Position numbers and translations under genes: made by a program. DNA of 64,000 bases, taken from the NCBI RefSeq assembly GCF_042697365.1, contig NZ_CP137604.1; one strand, 5' to 3'. Positions 28,681 to 37,590 of the stretch are shown here, piece after piece (position 1 is the stretch's first letter; each line of letters opens with the position of its first letter). The notes under the pieces were generated by a model. The model was given only the letters and a program-made list of their open reading frames with translations. It did not search any database and was not told the DNA's origin. The stretch comes from Brucella pseudintermedia. Its GTDB lineage: Bacteria; Pseudomonadota; Alphaproteobacteria; Rhizobiales; Rhizobiaceae.

Positions 28681-30701
28681 TGGCTACTCTTGCAGAAATC
28701 CGCCAGCAGTACCCGCAATACAGCGACCTGTCGGATGAACAACTGGCGGAAGGGCTTTATAAAAAGCACTATTCTGATATGCCTCGAAGCGAGTTCAATC
28801 AGAAGATTGGCCTTGCACAAACAACGGCAGACGGAAGCGTGAACACTGAAAACGTGGCTTCAGCCGCGATCAACGGTGTCCCCATTGTTGGTCCATATCT
28901 GTTGAAGGCCGGTGCCGCAATCGATGCTACTCTAGATCGAACGCCAATTGGCAGCAACGCTATACCCGGCGAGACTTGGAGCGAGCGATACAGTAACCGT
29001 CTGCGTGGTATCCAAGGAAATCTTGAAGCATTCGGCAACGAGCATCCATATATCAAGGGTGGTACTGAAATAGCGGGCGGCGTTGTTGGCACGATCCCAG
29101 CAGTAATGGCCGCGCCTGCTGCTTTCGGTGCAGGTGGCGGCGGTTTACTCGCCAGTTCGTTAGCCAGCGCCGGGACAGGCGCCGCAATTGGGGGTGCAGA
29201 TGCTGCTGTGCGTTCTGATTTTGATGCCAAATCTGCGATGAAGGGTGCGGCAGTAGGCTTACTTGTGGGCGGAGCGGCTCCAGCAGTAGGGCGCGCAATC
29301 GGCAAGGGTGTCGATGCGATTGCTAGTCGTTTTGGTGGACCATCGCAGGCGCAACGGTCGCTTGCACGTGCTGCAGCATCTGACAATGTGGATGATATAG
29401 CAGGACGCCTGTCGCAGATGGGTCCAGATGCTATGCCTATGGATCTCGGACCTAACTTGCAATCACAGGCCGCAGCACTGGCCGGAACGCCGGGGAATGC
29501 ACAACAAGCAGTTCGAACGGCTATCGCAGAGCGTCAGGCCAATGCGGGGCCGCGTGTGGCGTCGGCGCTTGATGATGCACTTGGGCAACCGGTGGATACC
29601 GTTGCTCTTGCAGATGATATTATCGCTCGCAGATCAGCAGCGGCAAGGCCGCTCTATGATGCGGCTTATTCCAAGCCCGTGCCCTTCACCAAGGAACTCG
29701 AAGACCTGCTAAGCCGTCCAACCGTAGGAAAGGCACTTCGGAAGGCGCAAGGTCTTGCCGCTGATGAGGGTATCCCTTCGCAACAGTGGTTTGCAAATGT
29801 CGCTGATGATGGCGCTGTTACAATCAAGAATGTACCAGACGTTCGTCAGCTTGATCTCACGAAGCGCGCTTTGGATGATATGATTTCTTCGGCACAACGT
29901 GCAGGGAATAACAACGAGGCGCGCATCTTCACGCAGCAGAAAGACCTTTTGACGAAAATGGTTGATCAGGCAGTTCCTGAGTACGCGCAGGCGCGTAAGG
30001 CGTTTAGCGGTCCGGCTGGGGTCCTCGATGCGTTGGAAGAGGGGCGTTCTGTATTTTCCAAGAAGATGACGCCGAATGAGTTTCGCACCAAGTTTGCCAA
30101 ATACGGTGAAGCGGAGCGCGAAGCCTTTATGCAGGGTGGACGTGCGGCGGTGGCCGACACTATGGGAACAGCTCGCAACGATGCTCTGGCTGCGCAGCAA
30201 TTGTTCAATAGCGGTTACAATCAGGAAAAGCTCGCTATGCTTGTTGGCAAAGATCGGGCAAATGAGCTTTTGAAAACACTGCAAAACGAGAGAGCATTCA
30301 CACTCTCTCGTGACCGAGTAACAGGTAATTCTGAAACGTTTGCCCGCGCACAAGCTGCCAAGGATATCGGAGCCAATACCAAGGAACCGGGGGTTATCCG
30401 AGAACTTCTTAACATGAACCCCGGTAATGCAGTGGCAAAATTCGGTGATAGGTTCCTCGGCAAATCACAAACCGCATCCCAGCAGAAAATCAATGACGAA
30501 CTTGCCCGATATCTGACGACGAAATCTAGTGACGCTGGCTATTTGAAGCAGGCAATGGATGCCGTTCAAGCAGCGCAACGTCGAGGTGATCTGACAAAAG
30601 AGCAGGTTGCTCAGATTGTCATCAATCTTCAGGGCCAGTTTGGTCGTAAATACGCAGAGCCATCCGCACCGCTGGAAATCACCGTTCGCCCTAATCGTTA
30701 A
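28680..30701 (+). CDS. Large internal virion/ejection protein
   Basis: 673 aa. It begins with the short motif IRQQYPQYSDLSDEQLAEGL, then YKKHYSDMPRSEF, typical of large phage internal proteins. There is a Gly/Ala-rich membrane-interacting stretch at about residues 135-210, and long Arg/Ala/Gln helices to the end. Likely forms the DNA-delivery conduit. No lytic transglycosylase motif is seen; the cell-wall activity is on the separate 32358 gene. Confidence 0.72.
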   Translation: MATLAEIRQQYPQYSDLSDEQLAEGLYKKHYSDMPRSEFNQKIGLAQTTADGSVNTENVASAAINGVPIVGPYLLKAGAAIDATLDRTPIGSNAIPGETWSERYSNRLRGIQGNLEAFGNEHPYIKGGTEIAGGVVGTIPAVMAAPAAFGAGGGGLLASSLASAGTGAAIGGADAAVRSDFDAKSAMKGAAVGLLVGGAAPAVGRAIGKGVDAIASRFGGPSQAQRSLARAAASDNVDDIAGRLSQMGPDAMPMDLGPNLQSQAAALAGTPGNAQQAVRTAIAERQANAGPRVASALDDALGQPVDTVALADDIIARRSAAARPLYDAAYSKPVPFTKELEDLLSRPTVGKALRKAQGLAADEGIPSQQWFANVADDGAVTIKNVPDVRQLDLTKRALDDMISSAQRAGNNNEARIFTQQKDLLTKMVDQAVPEYAQARKAFSGPAGVLDALEEGRSVFSKKMTPNEFRTKFAKYGEAEREAFMQGGRAAVADTMGTARNDALAAQQLFNSGYNQEKLAMLVGKDRANELLKTLQNERAFTLSRDRVTGNSETFARAQAAKDIGANTKEPGVIRELLNMNPGNAVAKFGDRFLGKSQTASQQKINDELARYLTTKSSDAGYLKQAMDAVQAAQRRGDLTKEQVAQIVINLQGQFGRKYAEPSAPLEITVRPNR

Positions 30702-30883
30702 GGCGCTTCGCGCACCGTTCGCGAAGCGAGGGCGAAAAGCCCTACACCAATAGCAAAACCTACTCCGACACCAACGCCGAAGTCATCACTTATCCCAGTA
30801 ACGATCCACCAAAGACCGCCCATGATTAATCCAAATAGGATGAAGCAGACGGCGTATATGAAGCCTTGTTGGTTTCGTGTCAT
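30698..30883 (-). CDS. Small two-span membrane protein of the cargo block
   Basis: 61 aa from ATG 30883, which overlaps the previous stop (ATGA). Two hydrophobic spans (QGFIYAVCFILFGLIMGGLW and a Gly/Val-rich span VGVGVGFAIGVGLFALASR). Encoded against the late operon and ending 4 bases inside the end of the 673-aa gene. Function unknown. Confidence 0.6.
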   Translation of the reverse strand: MTRNQQGFIYAVCFILFGLIMGGLWWIVTGISDDFGVGVGVGFAIGVGLFALASRTVREAP

Positions 30884-31161
30884 AGTAACTTCTGTTCTTC
30901 TGTCCAGAATTTCCACCTAGGTGTATAACACATTTCTGCGCCTGAGTTTGCAAACGCCTCTGACGAGCACAGCGTATTGCGCATATATCCTTTGGATGCC
31001 ATGCAAAGATTCTTATGCCGTACTTTATCCATACCGGATAAGCGATACTCAATGGCGCGTGCTTCACACTCCGAACTGGCTCTGTGAAGGCTATCAAAGG
31101 AGCAGCTCGATAGTACTACGGTTCCAGCCATGACGATAGCGATACGATGGGACGTGTTCAT
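30880..31161 (-). CDS. Lipoprotein of the cargo block
   Basis: 93 aa from ATG 31161. Signal sequence MNTSHRIAIVMAGTVVLSSC with lipobox LSSC, then a Cys-rich mature part (SSECEARAIEYRLSGMDKVR, LCMASKGYMRNTLCS). Start overlaps the previous stop by one base (TAATG). Likely envelope-located; could act in superinfection exclusion, but this is inference. Confidence 0.7.
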   Translation of the reverse strand: MNTSHRIAIVMAGTVVLSSCSFDSLHRASSECEARAIEYRLSGMDKVRHKNLCMASKGYMRNTLCSSEAFANSGAEMCYTPRWKFWTEEQKLL

Positions 31162-31484
31162 TAGTAGCAGTTCGTTGTTACCATGCCGTATCCTCCCATG
31201 GATTGGCATGTGACGCGCCTTCCAGCCGAAGCCTTCTGCATTTCTATGTACTCTTGCAACATATGAGCATTTTTGCCGCGCTTATATTGTTCGGCGCGGA
31301 CCTCTTGGGCAAAGCAGTCTTTTTCTGCCTGTGTTCCTGGTTTAGCACCGGCCTTATGGCAATTATCAAGGAACTTACGGGTTAATTGCTGCTGTTCTTT
31401 ATATGACACGGCGGTCAAAGGTGTCGTATTACACCCGGTCAATATAAGTCCAAAAGCCGCTGCCTGAATAACAGTGAACTTCAT
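31161..31484 (-). CDS. Lipoprotein of the cargo block
   Basis: 107 aa. Signal MKFTVIQAAAFGLILTGCNT with lipobox LTGC, mature helical part with paired cysteines (FLDNCHKAGAKPGTQAEKDC) and a Cys/Gly-rich end (QSMGGYGMVTTNCY). First of three overlapping minus-strand envelope genes. Not a typical spanin: the lysis cassette with spanins is elsewhere (37348-37769). Confidence 0.7.
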   Translation of the reverse strand: MKFTVIQAAAFGLILTGCNTTPLTAVSYKEQQQLTRKFLDNCHKAGAKPGTQAEKDCFAQEVRAEQYKRGKNAHMLQEYIEMQKASAGRRVTCQSMGGYGMVTTNCY

Positions 31485-31544
31485 TTCAAACCCCTTATCT
31501 ATCGCCGCGCTTACTATAGAGAATGGAGGATCAAATGGAAATGG

Positions 31545-32003
31545 TCAAAGCGACCGAACTACACGAACTGGTCCACCGACTAGAACTTCAACGTCAGTAT
31601 CTGGATTTCCTTGCCAATAGCGTTGAATATTTGTCTCAAGAGCTTGCAAAGGTGGCTGCTCATTTCTCTCATACAGCCAAATCAGACTGTAATTGGCTCG
31701 GAACTGAGAAGGAGATCGCCCACCCTGTTCGACCGGCTCAACTAGGTGAAGCACCGACATGGGTGCGCACTGTGCCATATAGTTACGGGCATAGTTTTCA
31801 TCATCAAAGCAAAATACACAATTCAAGCGACTGGGCAATTCGGGGTTAATAACTCTCCGAGCATAATCAAGCGCTAACTCAGCAAAATCACGCGCCACAC
31901 TCTGCGGGTTTGACCAGTTGTGAAAGGTGTGAAGCCGCCCCCAATTCTCCGGTTCGATAATGCTATCTTCCCCAAGCCTTATCGGCGCACAATGAAACAG
32001 CAC
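31545..32003 (-). CDS. DUF2441-like protein of the cargo block
   Basis: 152 aa. The pattern MLFHCAPIRLGEDSIIEPEN, then RVINPELPSRLNCVFCFDD and a Glu/Asp-rich end (GNPDTDVEVLVGGPVRVVRS) resembles DUF2441-type proteins, which have a fold reminiscent of ADP-ribosyl transferases. That enzymatic idea is tentative. A shorter frame on the other strand (31523-31849) lacks these features. Upstream of the three envelope genes, 60 bases away, and probably co-transcribed. Confidence 0.6.
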   Translation of the reverse strand: MLFHCAPIRLGEDSIIEPENWGRLHTFHNWSNPQSVARDFAELALDYARRVINPELPSRLNCVFCFDDENYARNYMAQCAPMSVLHLVEPVEQGGRSPSQFRANYSLIWLYERNEQPPLQALETNIQRYWQGNPDTDVEVLVGGPVRVVRSL

Positions 32004-32075
32004 GATTGCCCCCGTACACTAGTGATCGCACCCTGAAGTGAGTCGCGACGGGTGTCGAGACAATAAGGAAAAGCC

Positions 32076-32297
32076 ATGGCTCTTGAACAGCTTGCCCAGA
32101 AGGGCGGGTCGCAGAACCCTATTGCCGGAATACAAAACGGTTCGGTCAATGCGCTGACGAATACCGATCTGATGGGAATGCTTCAGAAAAATCCGCGTCT
32201 TCTTATGGGGCTGGCGGGGCAGGCAGGATTTTCCCCGCAGACGCAAATGCCGGAACCACGGGGGTCAAACGGCGGCGGCAGTTTGAACTCGAAGTAA
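32076..32297 (+). CDS. Small late structural protein
   Basis: 73 aa, with AAGGAAAAGCC before the ATG. Gln/Asn/Gly-rich, containing LMGMLQKNPRLLMGLAGQAG. Returns to the late-gene direction after the cargo block and ends just before a terminator. Not recognised. Confidence 0.6.
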   Translation: MALEQLAQKGGSQNPIAGIQNGSVNALTNTDLMGMLQKNPRLLMGLAGQAGFSPQTQMPEPRGSNGGGSLNSK

Positions 32298-32318
32298 CAA
32301 TCAGAAAATTCAGCATCG

Positions 32319-32343
32319 AGGCCCTGCTTTGCGGGGCCTTTTT
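32319..32343 (+). terminator. Rho-independent terminator
   Basis: AGGCCC paired with GGGCCT around a 9-nt loop, followed by a T-run (TTTTT). Separates the small gene from the tail lysozyme. Confidence 0.8.
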
Positions 32344-32357
32344 CGTTGGAGAAGAGA

Positions 32358-33149
32358 ATGGCAACAAATACTGGCGTCTGGCTCGCACAGCAATTGATGC
32401 AGGATTTCGGCCTGTCACCCGCTGCAGCAGCGGGTTTCGCTGGCAATCTGGCGCATGAGAGCGGCAACTTCCAGCAGATGCAAGAGATCAGCCCCCTCGT
32501 CAAGGGATCGCGTGGCGGCTTCGGCTGGGCACAGTGGACAGGGCCTCGCCGCCGTCAGTTTGAAAGCTGGTCTGAACAGAACGGTCTCGATCCGTCATCA
32601 AAGGAAGCAAATTACGGCTTTCTGAAATACGAACTGACCAACACGCCAGAAGGTGGTGTTCTCAAGTCGCTGCAGGGTGTCGATGATCCTTCGCAGGCAG
32701 CGCAGATCGTTTCTGACAAGTTTCTTCGCCCCGGCATTCCGCACATGGAAAGCCGCATACAGCGGTCCAATCAGATTGCATCTTCGCTCGGCTCACGAGT
32801 AGCCGCTCAACCCGCGTCACCTCCACAGGCCAGTGGGACCCCGGCCCCAGCGATGGGCGAACCAATGACCATAGGAGCGCCGGGTGGCATTATGGGCGCG
32901 TTTTCTCCCGGCGCCATGGCTTCGCAGCAAGCGCAACCATCCATGGGGCAGGCTATAGCCGCGCTAGGCTCTGGAGACATTGCGGGCGGGCTTGGCGGTA
33001 TATTCGGCGCAATGGCAGCGCCGCGGCAATCAAGCCCTTCGCCGCAGGCTCAACCGATGCCGCAGATGCCAATCCAAGGCCCAACGCCACAGCAGGCGGC
33101 AGCACTTTCCAATTTCCTCACCAATCTAACCCGCCGTAGGACGGTCTGA
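32358..33149 (+). CDS. Tail-associated lysozyme (phage_tail_lyso)
   Basis: 263 aa from ATG 32358 (GGAGAAGAG upstream). Residues 1-130 have the phage tail lysozyme pattern: FGLSPAAAAGFAGNLAHESG, then GGFGWAQWTGPRRRQFESWS, with the acidic catalytic Glu in AHESG. The Pro/Gln/Ala-rich C-terminal half is a flexible linker region. It probably digests peptidoglycan locally during DNA entry, separately from the endolysin. Confidence 0.88.
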   Translation: MATNTGVWLAQQLMQDFGLSPAAAAGFAGNLAHESGNFQQMQEISPLVKGSRGGFGWAQWTGPRRRQFESWSEQNGLDPSSKEANYGFLKYELTNTPEGGVLKSLQGVDDPSQAAQIVSDKFLRPGIPHMESRIQRSNQIASSLGSRVAAQPASPPQASGTPAPAMGEPMTIGAPGGIMGAFSPGAMASQQAQPSMGQAIAALGSGDIAGGLGGIFGAMAAPRQSSPSPQAQPMPQMPIQGPTPQQAAALSNFLTNLTRRRTV

Positions 33150-33150
33150 C

Positions 33151-34113
33151 ATGTCTTCAATCTATGACTGGAGCCTGCTTGCTGCGAGCAATGCCAACTC
33201 CGACGACAATATCAATTGGGCAGAAGGTCAGCCACCTTCCAGCGTGAATAACTCTGCACGCTCCATGATGCAGCGCATCCGCGAACTACTTTCTGATCTG
33301 GGCGCGGTTAGCCAGACGACAGGGACAACCAATACGATAGCTTTTTCGTCAAAAAGCCCGTTCAGCGCCTATGTTGACGGCATCCGGTTGACGTTTCGTG
33401 CGAGCAATACCAACACGGGTGCTGCCACTCTCAACGTGAATTCAATTGGTTCAAAGCCAATATTCATGATCGGAACTACTGGGGTATCGGCGCTGTTGGC
33501 GGGGAATATCACAGCAAACGGCATCTACGAAGTGATCTATTCAACTGCGTTGGACACTGGTTCTGGTGGCTGGATACTGCTTAATCCAACGGCTCAATAC
33601 GAACCTGTTGGCGCCCTCAAGATAATGGCCGCGCCTATCGTTCCACAAGGATTTCTCTACTGCAATGGAGCGGCTGTATCGCGTACCACGTATGCTGCGC
33701 TGTTCAATTACATAGGGACAAGGTTCGGCGCCGGAGACAACAGCACCACCTTTAATCTCCCGGACTTCAGAGGCGATTTTATTAGAGGTTGGGATGACGG
33801 GCGCGGAGTAGACCCGGGCCGCGTTTTCGGTGCACGGCAGCTATCCCAAAACCTCGCCCACACTCACACCGTTAGCGGGTCTACCTCAGTGGGCGGCTCG
33901 CATGTGCACACCTTCCCCAATCTGCGCGTCGGAAACCCAGGAGCCGGATACGATTTTGTTAATTCGTCGGGCAGTTTGAATGCTATCCCGATGAACATAT
34001 CCGTTAACGCAGCCGGTGCACACAGCCACACCTTTTCAGGTTCTTCATCGTCAAGCGGGGGTGTGGAAGCGCGCCCCGTCAACAACACTGGCTATATCTG
34101 CATCAAATATTGA
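33151..34113 (+). CDS. Tail fibre/collar protein
   Basis: 320 aa. Residues 150-230 contain the phage tail collar domain (GALKIMAAPIVPQGFLYCNG, then FNLPDFRGDFIRGWDDGRGV). The end has three His-rich metal sites (HTHTVSG, HVHTF, HSHTFSG), as in fibre tips. N-terminal part (WSLLAASNANSDDNINWAEG) is the virion-attachment region shared by many rhizobial phages. Recognises host surface. Confidence 0.85.
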   Translation: MSSIYDWSLLAASNANSDDNINWAEGQPPSSVNNSARSMMQRIRELLSDLGAVSQTTGTTNTIAFSSKSPFSAYVDGIRLTFRASNTNTGAATLNVNSIGSKPIFMIGTTGVSALLAGNITANGIYEVIYSTALDTGSGGWILLNPTAQYEPVGALKIMAAPIVPQGFLYCNGAAVSRTTYAALFNYIGTRFGAGDNSTTFNLPDFRGDFIRGWDDGRGVDPGRVFGARQLSQNLAHTHTVSGSTSVGGSHVHTFPNLRVGNPGAGYDFVNSSGSLNAIPMNISVNAAGAHSHTFSGSSSSSGGVEARPVNNTGYICIKY

Positions 34114-34123
34114 GGGTAGTACC

Positions 34124-34255
34124 ATGGCAGATAGCGTTCTCCCGGCTGCGATAAACAGCATCAAAGACACTTCAAAAATCAGAGTTGTCATCTACGCAAA
34201 CGGCAAACTTGTGCATGTATCTCTTGCCGAGTTGCTGGCCGCTGCATCTAGTTAA
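34124..34255 (+). CDS. 43-aa late protein between fibre genes
   Basis: From ATG 34124 (GAGGGTAG upstream). Sequence MADSVLPAAINSIKDTSKIR, then VVIYANGKLVHVSLAELLAA. Not recognised; possibly a fibre-assembly or adaptor peptide. The frame before 34124 lies in the collar gene and is not used. Confidence 0.55.
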   Translation: MADSVLPAAINSIKDTSKIRVVIYANGKLVHVSLAELLAAASS

Positions 34256-34268
34256 GAGGCCTTAGCAA

Positions 34269-36074
34269 ATGGCTGTACCTTATCACACACATACATTCGA
34301 AATACCCACTGCCTCAAAAGCAGATGTGGAGGCTGGCACCCGCGATGACGTGGCAGCAACGCCAGCCGCTTTAGGCTCAGCGGCAACCAAGGATGTTTCT
34401 TACTTCGCGACCGCAAGCCAAGGTGGAAATGCGGATACTGCTGTCCAGTCGGTTAACGGGAAAACTGGAACAGCTATAACATTGGACAAGTCGGATATCG
34501 GCTTGGGCAGCGTTGATAATACCTCCGATATCAATAAACCTGTCAGCACAGCAATGCAGGCTGCGCTTGATGCGAAGGCCGATGCGACAAGCCTTGGAAC
34601 AGCCGCCTATTCGAATACGGACGCTTTCGCCACCGCTGCGCAGGGTGTGAAGGCCGATAGTGCAGTGCAGCCAGCAAGATTGATTTCGACAGGTACGGGT
34701 CTAACGGGCGGCGGTAACCTTTCTGCGGATCGGACACTTGCGCTTAACGCGGCTTCCATTGCATCCCTTGCAAAGGCGGATAGTGCCGTCCAACCGTCCC
34801 GTGCGGTCAATGCGGGGGCAGGCCTTTCAGGTGGCGGCGATCTTTCGACGGATCGGACACTTGCGCTTAATTCGGCCTCTCTTTCATCGCTCGCTAAGGC
34901 AGATACAGCACTACAGGCCCCCGGTGGCTCCACTGGTCAGGTGTTAACGAAAAACAGTGAAACGGATAATGATGTTTCCTGGCAGACCGTCGCTGCCGCA
35001 ACTGCTGTATCGTATGCCCCGCAATCGCTTAATAGCGCCCAGCAAGCGCAAGCGAGAGCAAACATCGGGGCATTCAGTACGTCAGGCGGTACAGTTGACG
35101 GAAATGTTCGGATTAATGGATTTTCCGAGTTTCGGCGCGGGACGAATGCTGCTCAGGCTATTCCGCTTGGCCTCGGATGGGAGAACGCAGTTAACACGCA
35201 TTGGCGTTTCGTTCTGGAAATGAACGGGTCGCTTTCGTTGTCCTATTACAACCCCGCAACCGGGGCTTGGGTAAATACGCCTTGGACGGTTTCGACGGCA
35301 GGAGCGCAAACGTTCTTCCAAGTCCCGATATGTGCGTCAACGCCGACTGATGCGAGCCACCTGACACGAAAAGCTTATGTTGACGGCATCGTCTCCCCAA
35401 AGGCAGATACGACCTACGTCAACTCACAATTGGCGGGGAAGGCAAGCACTGGTGCAAACGTTTTTTCTGGCAATCAGGAAATTCGTGGCGGCGTTCCTAG
35501 CCTCTACTTTATCTCAAGCAATATCGCCAACGGTTATCGTATCTTTGCCAACATATCGGATACTGTGAACGATGGTATTCATTTTGCCGCAGGCTATTCC
35601 GGTATAAGAATTGCATCGTTTTATAGCAGTGGCGCAGTAACAGTTTCCGGTGCTTTTTCGGCTGCAAGCAAGAGCTTCAAAACAGATCACCCTATCGATC
35701 CTTTAAACAAGGATGTAATTTACGCCTCTACCGAAAGCCCGAGCCACGGCATTGAATATTGGGGTACGATGCGATTGGTAGGTGGCAGAGCCACGGTTGA
35801 TGTTGACGCCCACTACGGAATGATGCCGGGAACGTTTCAGGCGATGACGAAAGATACGGTTGTTTTCCTGCAAAATCAGGAAAGCGGAAAGCCGGTCTAT
35901 CGTCAGTGGAACCCTGACGGAACGCTTGAAATCATCTGCGATGACGAGACCTGCAATGACCTGATCGGTTGGCAGGTGAAAGGCATTCGCAAGGACGCTG
36001 TTGTCTTCACCCTCCCTTACACCGATCCGGTCACGGGTCGACTTATCCCAGAACAAGAAAAGCCGGAGGCATAA
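34269..36074 (+). CDS. Tail fibre protein with shaft repeats
   Basis: 601 aa. Begins PYHTHTFEIPTASKADVEAG, a virion-attachment motif. Residues 90-220 contain repeats built on LTGGGNLSADRTLALN and LSGGGDLSTDRTLALN with KADSAVQP in between, typical of trimeric beta-helical shafts. The rest is a beta-rich tip (GIEYWGTMRLVGGRATVDVD, near residue 495). Likely the main receptor-binding fibre. The near-identical DNA repeats could allow recombination. Confidence 0.8.
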   Translation: MAVPYHTHTFEIPTASKADVEAGTRDDVAATPAALGSAATKDVSYFATASQGGNADTAVQSVNGKTGTAITLDKSDIGLGSVDNTSDINKPVSTAMQAALDAKADATSLGTAAYSNTDAFATAAQGVKADSAVQPARLISTGTGLTGGGNLSADRTLALNAASIASLAKADSAVQPSRAVNAGAGLSGGGDLSTDRTLALNSASLSSLAKADTALQAPGGSTGQVLTKNSETDNDVSWQTVAAATAVSYAPQSLNSAQQAQARANIGAFSTSGGTVDGNVRINGFSEFRRGTNAAQAIPLGLGWENAVNTHWRFVLEMNGSLSLSYYNPATGAWVNTPWTVSTAGAQTFFQVPICASTPTDASHLTRKAYVDGIVSPKADTTYVNSQLAGKASTGANVFSGNQEIRGGVPSLYFISSNIANGYRIFANISDTVNDGIHFAAGYSGIRIASFYSSGAVTVSGAFSAASKSFKTDHPIDPLNKDVIYASTESPSHGIEYWGTMRLVGGRATVDVDAHYGMMPGTFQAMTKDTVVFLQNQESGKPVYRQWNPDGTLEIICDDETCNDLIGWQVKGIRKDAVVFTLPYTDPVTGRLIPEQEKPEA

Positions 36075-36076
36075 CC

Positions 36077-36508
36077 ATGGCCACGATAGAAGTCATCGAC
36101 ACTGATAAAATCGGCAAGAAAGGCTATCCACTTCATTATGAGGCGCTTGGGATTGCGCCGCCCATGAAAACCATAACAGTTCCGGATGATGAAGTTCCTC
36201 CGGAGCACACAGGACAAGTTATCCCAGACGAAATCAGCCGACGCCAGTTCTTCCAGTATCTCGCCGTTAGCGGGATCATCAGCAAAGATGAAGCTCTTTC
36301 TGCCATGCAGGGCGGTGTTATCCCGGCACCATTGCAAGCCATCATCGATCAGCTTCCAACGGAAGACGACAAGTTCAACGCCCAAATGTTTGTGGTTGGC
36401 GCGCAGAACTTCAATCGCCTGCACTGGCTGACGGACGTGGTTCGGCAGGCAATGAATTGGACGCTGGAGCAGCGTGACGACTTCTGGCGCGAGGCTGCGA
36501 AGCTCTGA
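36077..36508 (+). CDS. Fibre-associated protein
   Basis: 143 aa from ATG 36077. Helical C-terminal half (GAQNFNRLHWLTDVVRQAMN), N-terminal beta segment (PMKTITVPDDEVPPEHTG). Directly follows the fibre, 2 bases after its stop, and precedes a terminator. Possibly a fibre chaperone or tip-interacting protein. Unrecognised. Confidence 0.55.
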   Translation: MATIEVIDTDKIGKKGYPLHYEALGIAPPMKTITVPDDEVPPEHTGQVIPDEISRRQFFQYLAVSGIISKDEALSAMQGGVIPAPLQAIIDQLPTEDDKFNAQMFVVGAQNFNRLHWLTDVVRQAMNWTLEQRDDFWREAAKL

Positions 36509-36533
36509 CATTCCACAAAATCTGACGACAACC

Positions 36534-36557
36534 GCCGCCCAGAGAGGCGGCTTTTTT
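36534..36557 (+). terminator. Rho-independent terminator before lysis genes
   Basis: GCCGCC-CAGAGA-GGCGGC followed by TTTTTT. Confidence 0.9.
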
Positions 36558-36576
36558 GTGCCTGAAGGGTAAATCC

Positions 36577-37137
36577 ATGAAAACCAGTGCAGCAGGGCGA
36601 AAGCTCATCGAGCAGCGCGAAGGCGTTGAATTGACGGCCTATAAGGATAGCGCCGGGATTTGGACTATCGGCGTCGGCCATACGTCAGCGGCAGGCGCAC
36701 CGAAAGTCACGTCTGGCATGAAGATCACGGCGGCGGAAGCCTCGGAAATTCTGTCGCGTGACCTTGCGACCTTCGAGGCGGCGGTGTCGTCGGCGGTAAA
36801 GGTTCCGCTCAATCAGAATGAATTCGATGCTCTGGTTAGCTTCGCGTTCAATGTCGGGGCCGGTGCCTTCAAAGGATCGACCTTGCTGAAGCGCCTGAAT
36901 GCAGGCGACAGGCAAGCTGCGGCCGATCAGTTCCTTGTCTGGAACAAGATCACCATCAACGGCAAGAAACAGGTGCTCAAGGGGCTGACGACGCGACGGG
37001 AAGCGGAGCGCAGGCAATTCCTCACGCCGATATCCGATGCGAAACCCGAAGTCGGAAATCCGTCCACGGAAATCTCAACCGGCTTCTGGGCCGATCTATT
37101 CCGGGCAATTCTCGCGATCTTCGAAAAGGGGAAATGA
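36577..37137 (+). CDS. Endolysin, T4-type lysozyme (GH24)
   Basis: 186 aa from ATG 36577. The catalytic triad Glu15 (EQREG), Asp24 (AYKDS) and Thr30 (WTIGVGHT) is intact. DALVSFAFNVGAGAFKGSTL and the KGLTTRREAERRQFL end are canonical GH24 features. No signal peptide; a C-terminal amphipathic helix (FWADLFRAILAIFEKG) may bind membranes. It cleaves peptidoglycan during lysis, released through the holin. Confidence 0.93.
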   Translation: MKTSAAGRKLIEQREGVELTAYKDSAGIWTIGVGHTSAAGAPKVTSGMKITAAEASEILSRDLATFEAAVSSAVKVPLNQNEFDALVSFAFNVGAGAFKGSTLLKRLNAGDRQAAADQFLVWNKITINGKKQVLKGLTTRREAERRQFLTPISDAKPEVGNPSTEISTGFWADLFRAILAIFEKGK

Positions 37138-37355
37138 TGGATATCGCCCTTCTTATCCCGATCATCCGGCAAATCCTTCAGGTGGCGGGCGGTTTCCTGA
37201 TTGCTCGCGGCTGGCTGGACGATGCCGCAGCCGACGCCCTTATAGGCGTCATTGTGAACGGTATCGTGTTTCTCTGGTGGCTGTACGACCGCCACCGGAT
37301 CAACAAGAAGGCTCGCCTTCTACGGTACAAGGTAGGAGAAACCGACCATGCTTGA
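37134..37355 (+). CDS. Holin candidate (two-span membrane protein)
   Basis: 73 aa, start ATGATG overlapping the endolysin stop. Two hydrophobic segments: IALLIPIIRQILQVAGGFLI and ALIGVIVNGIVFLWWLY, with a basic C-terminal tail (RHRINKKARLLRYKVGE). The dual ATG could give two start forms, as in holin/antiholin pairs. Holin function is inferred from topology and position. Confidence 0.7.
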   Translation: MMDIALLIPIIRQILQVAGGFLIARGWLDDAAADALIGVIVNGIVFLWWLYDRHRINKKARLLRYKVGETDHA

Positions 37356-37590
37356 AGCAATCATTGGCCTTATCGCCGCTTCGAATGGATGGGTGGCTTA
37401 TATCGGCCTCGCCTTCGCCGGGGCGCTCGCCCTGTACCTGAAGGGGCGGGCAGACGGCAAGGGCGCTGAAAAGACGCGGCAGAAAGATGAAAACTCTGCC
37501 GCCCGATCCGTTGCCGACGAAATTGACGCAGCGGTGGCGGGCCGGGACGCAGAAACAAACCGCAAAAGGCTGTCGAAATGGTCAAGGTGA
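37348..37590 (+). CDS. Inner-membrane spanin subunit (Rz-like)
   Basis: 80 aa with one N-terminal span (VAYIGLAFAGALALYLKGRA) followed by a charged helical region (EKTRQKDENSAARSVADEID). Its 3' end overlaps the lipoprotein gene below by 13 bases, the classical Rz/Rz1 arrangement. Short for Rz but consistent with rhizobial phage spanins. Fuses inner and outer membranes at lysis. Confidence 0.75.
   Translation: MLEAIIGLIAASNGWVAYIGLAFAGALALYLKGRADGKGAEKTRQKDENSAARSVADEIDAAVAGRDAETNRKRLSKWSR

Noticed and set aside
31523..31849. Plus-strand 108-aa frame
   Set aside because: Overlaps the DUF2441-like gene; the minus frame is longer, better patterned and in line with the cargo operon.
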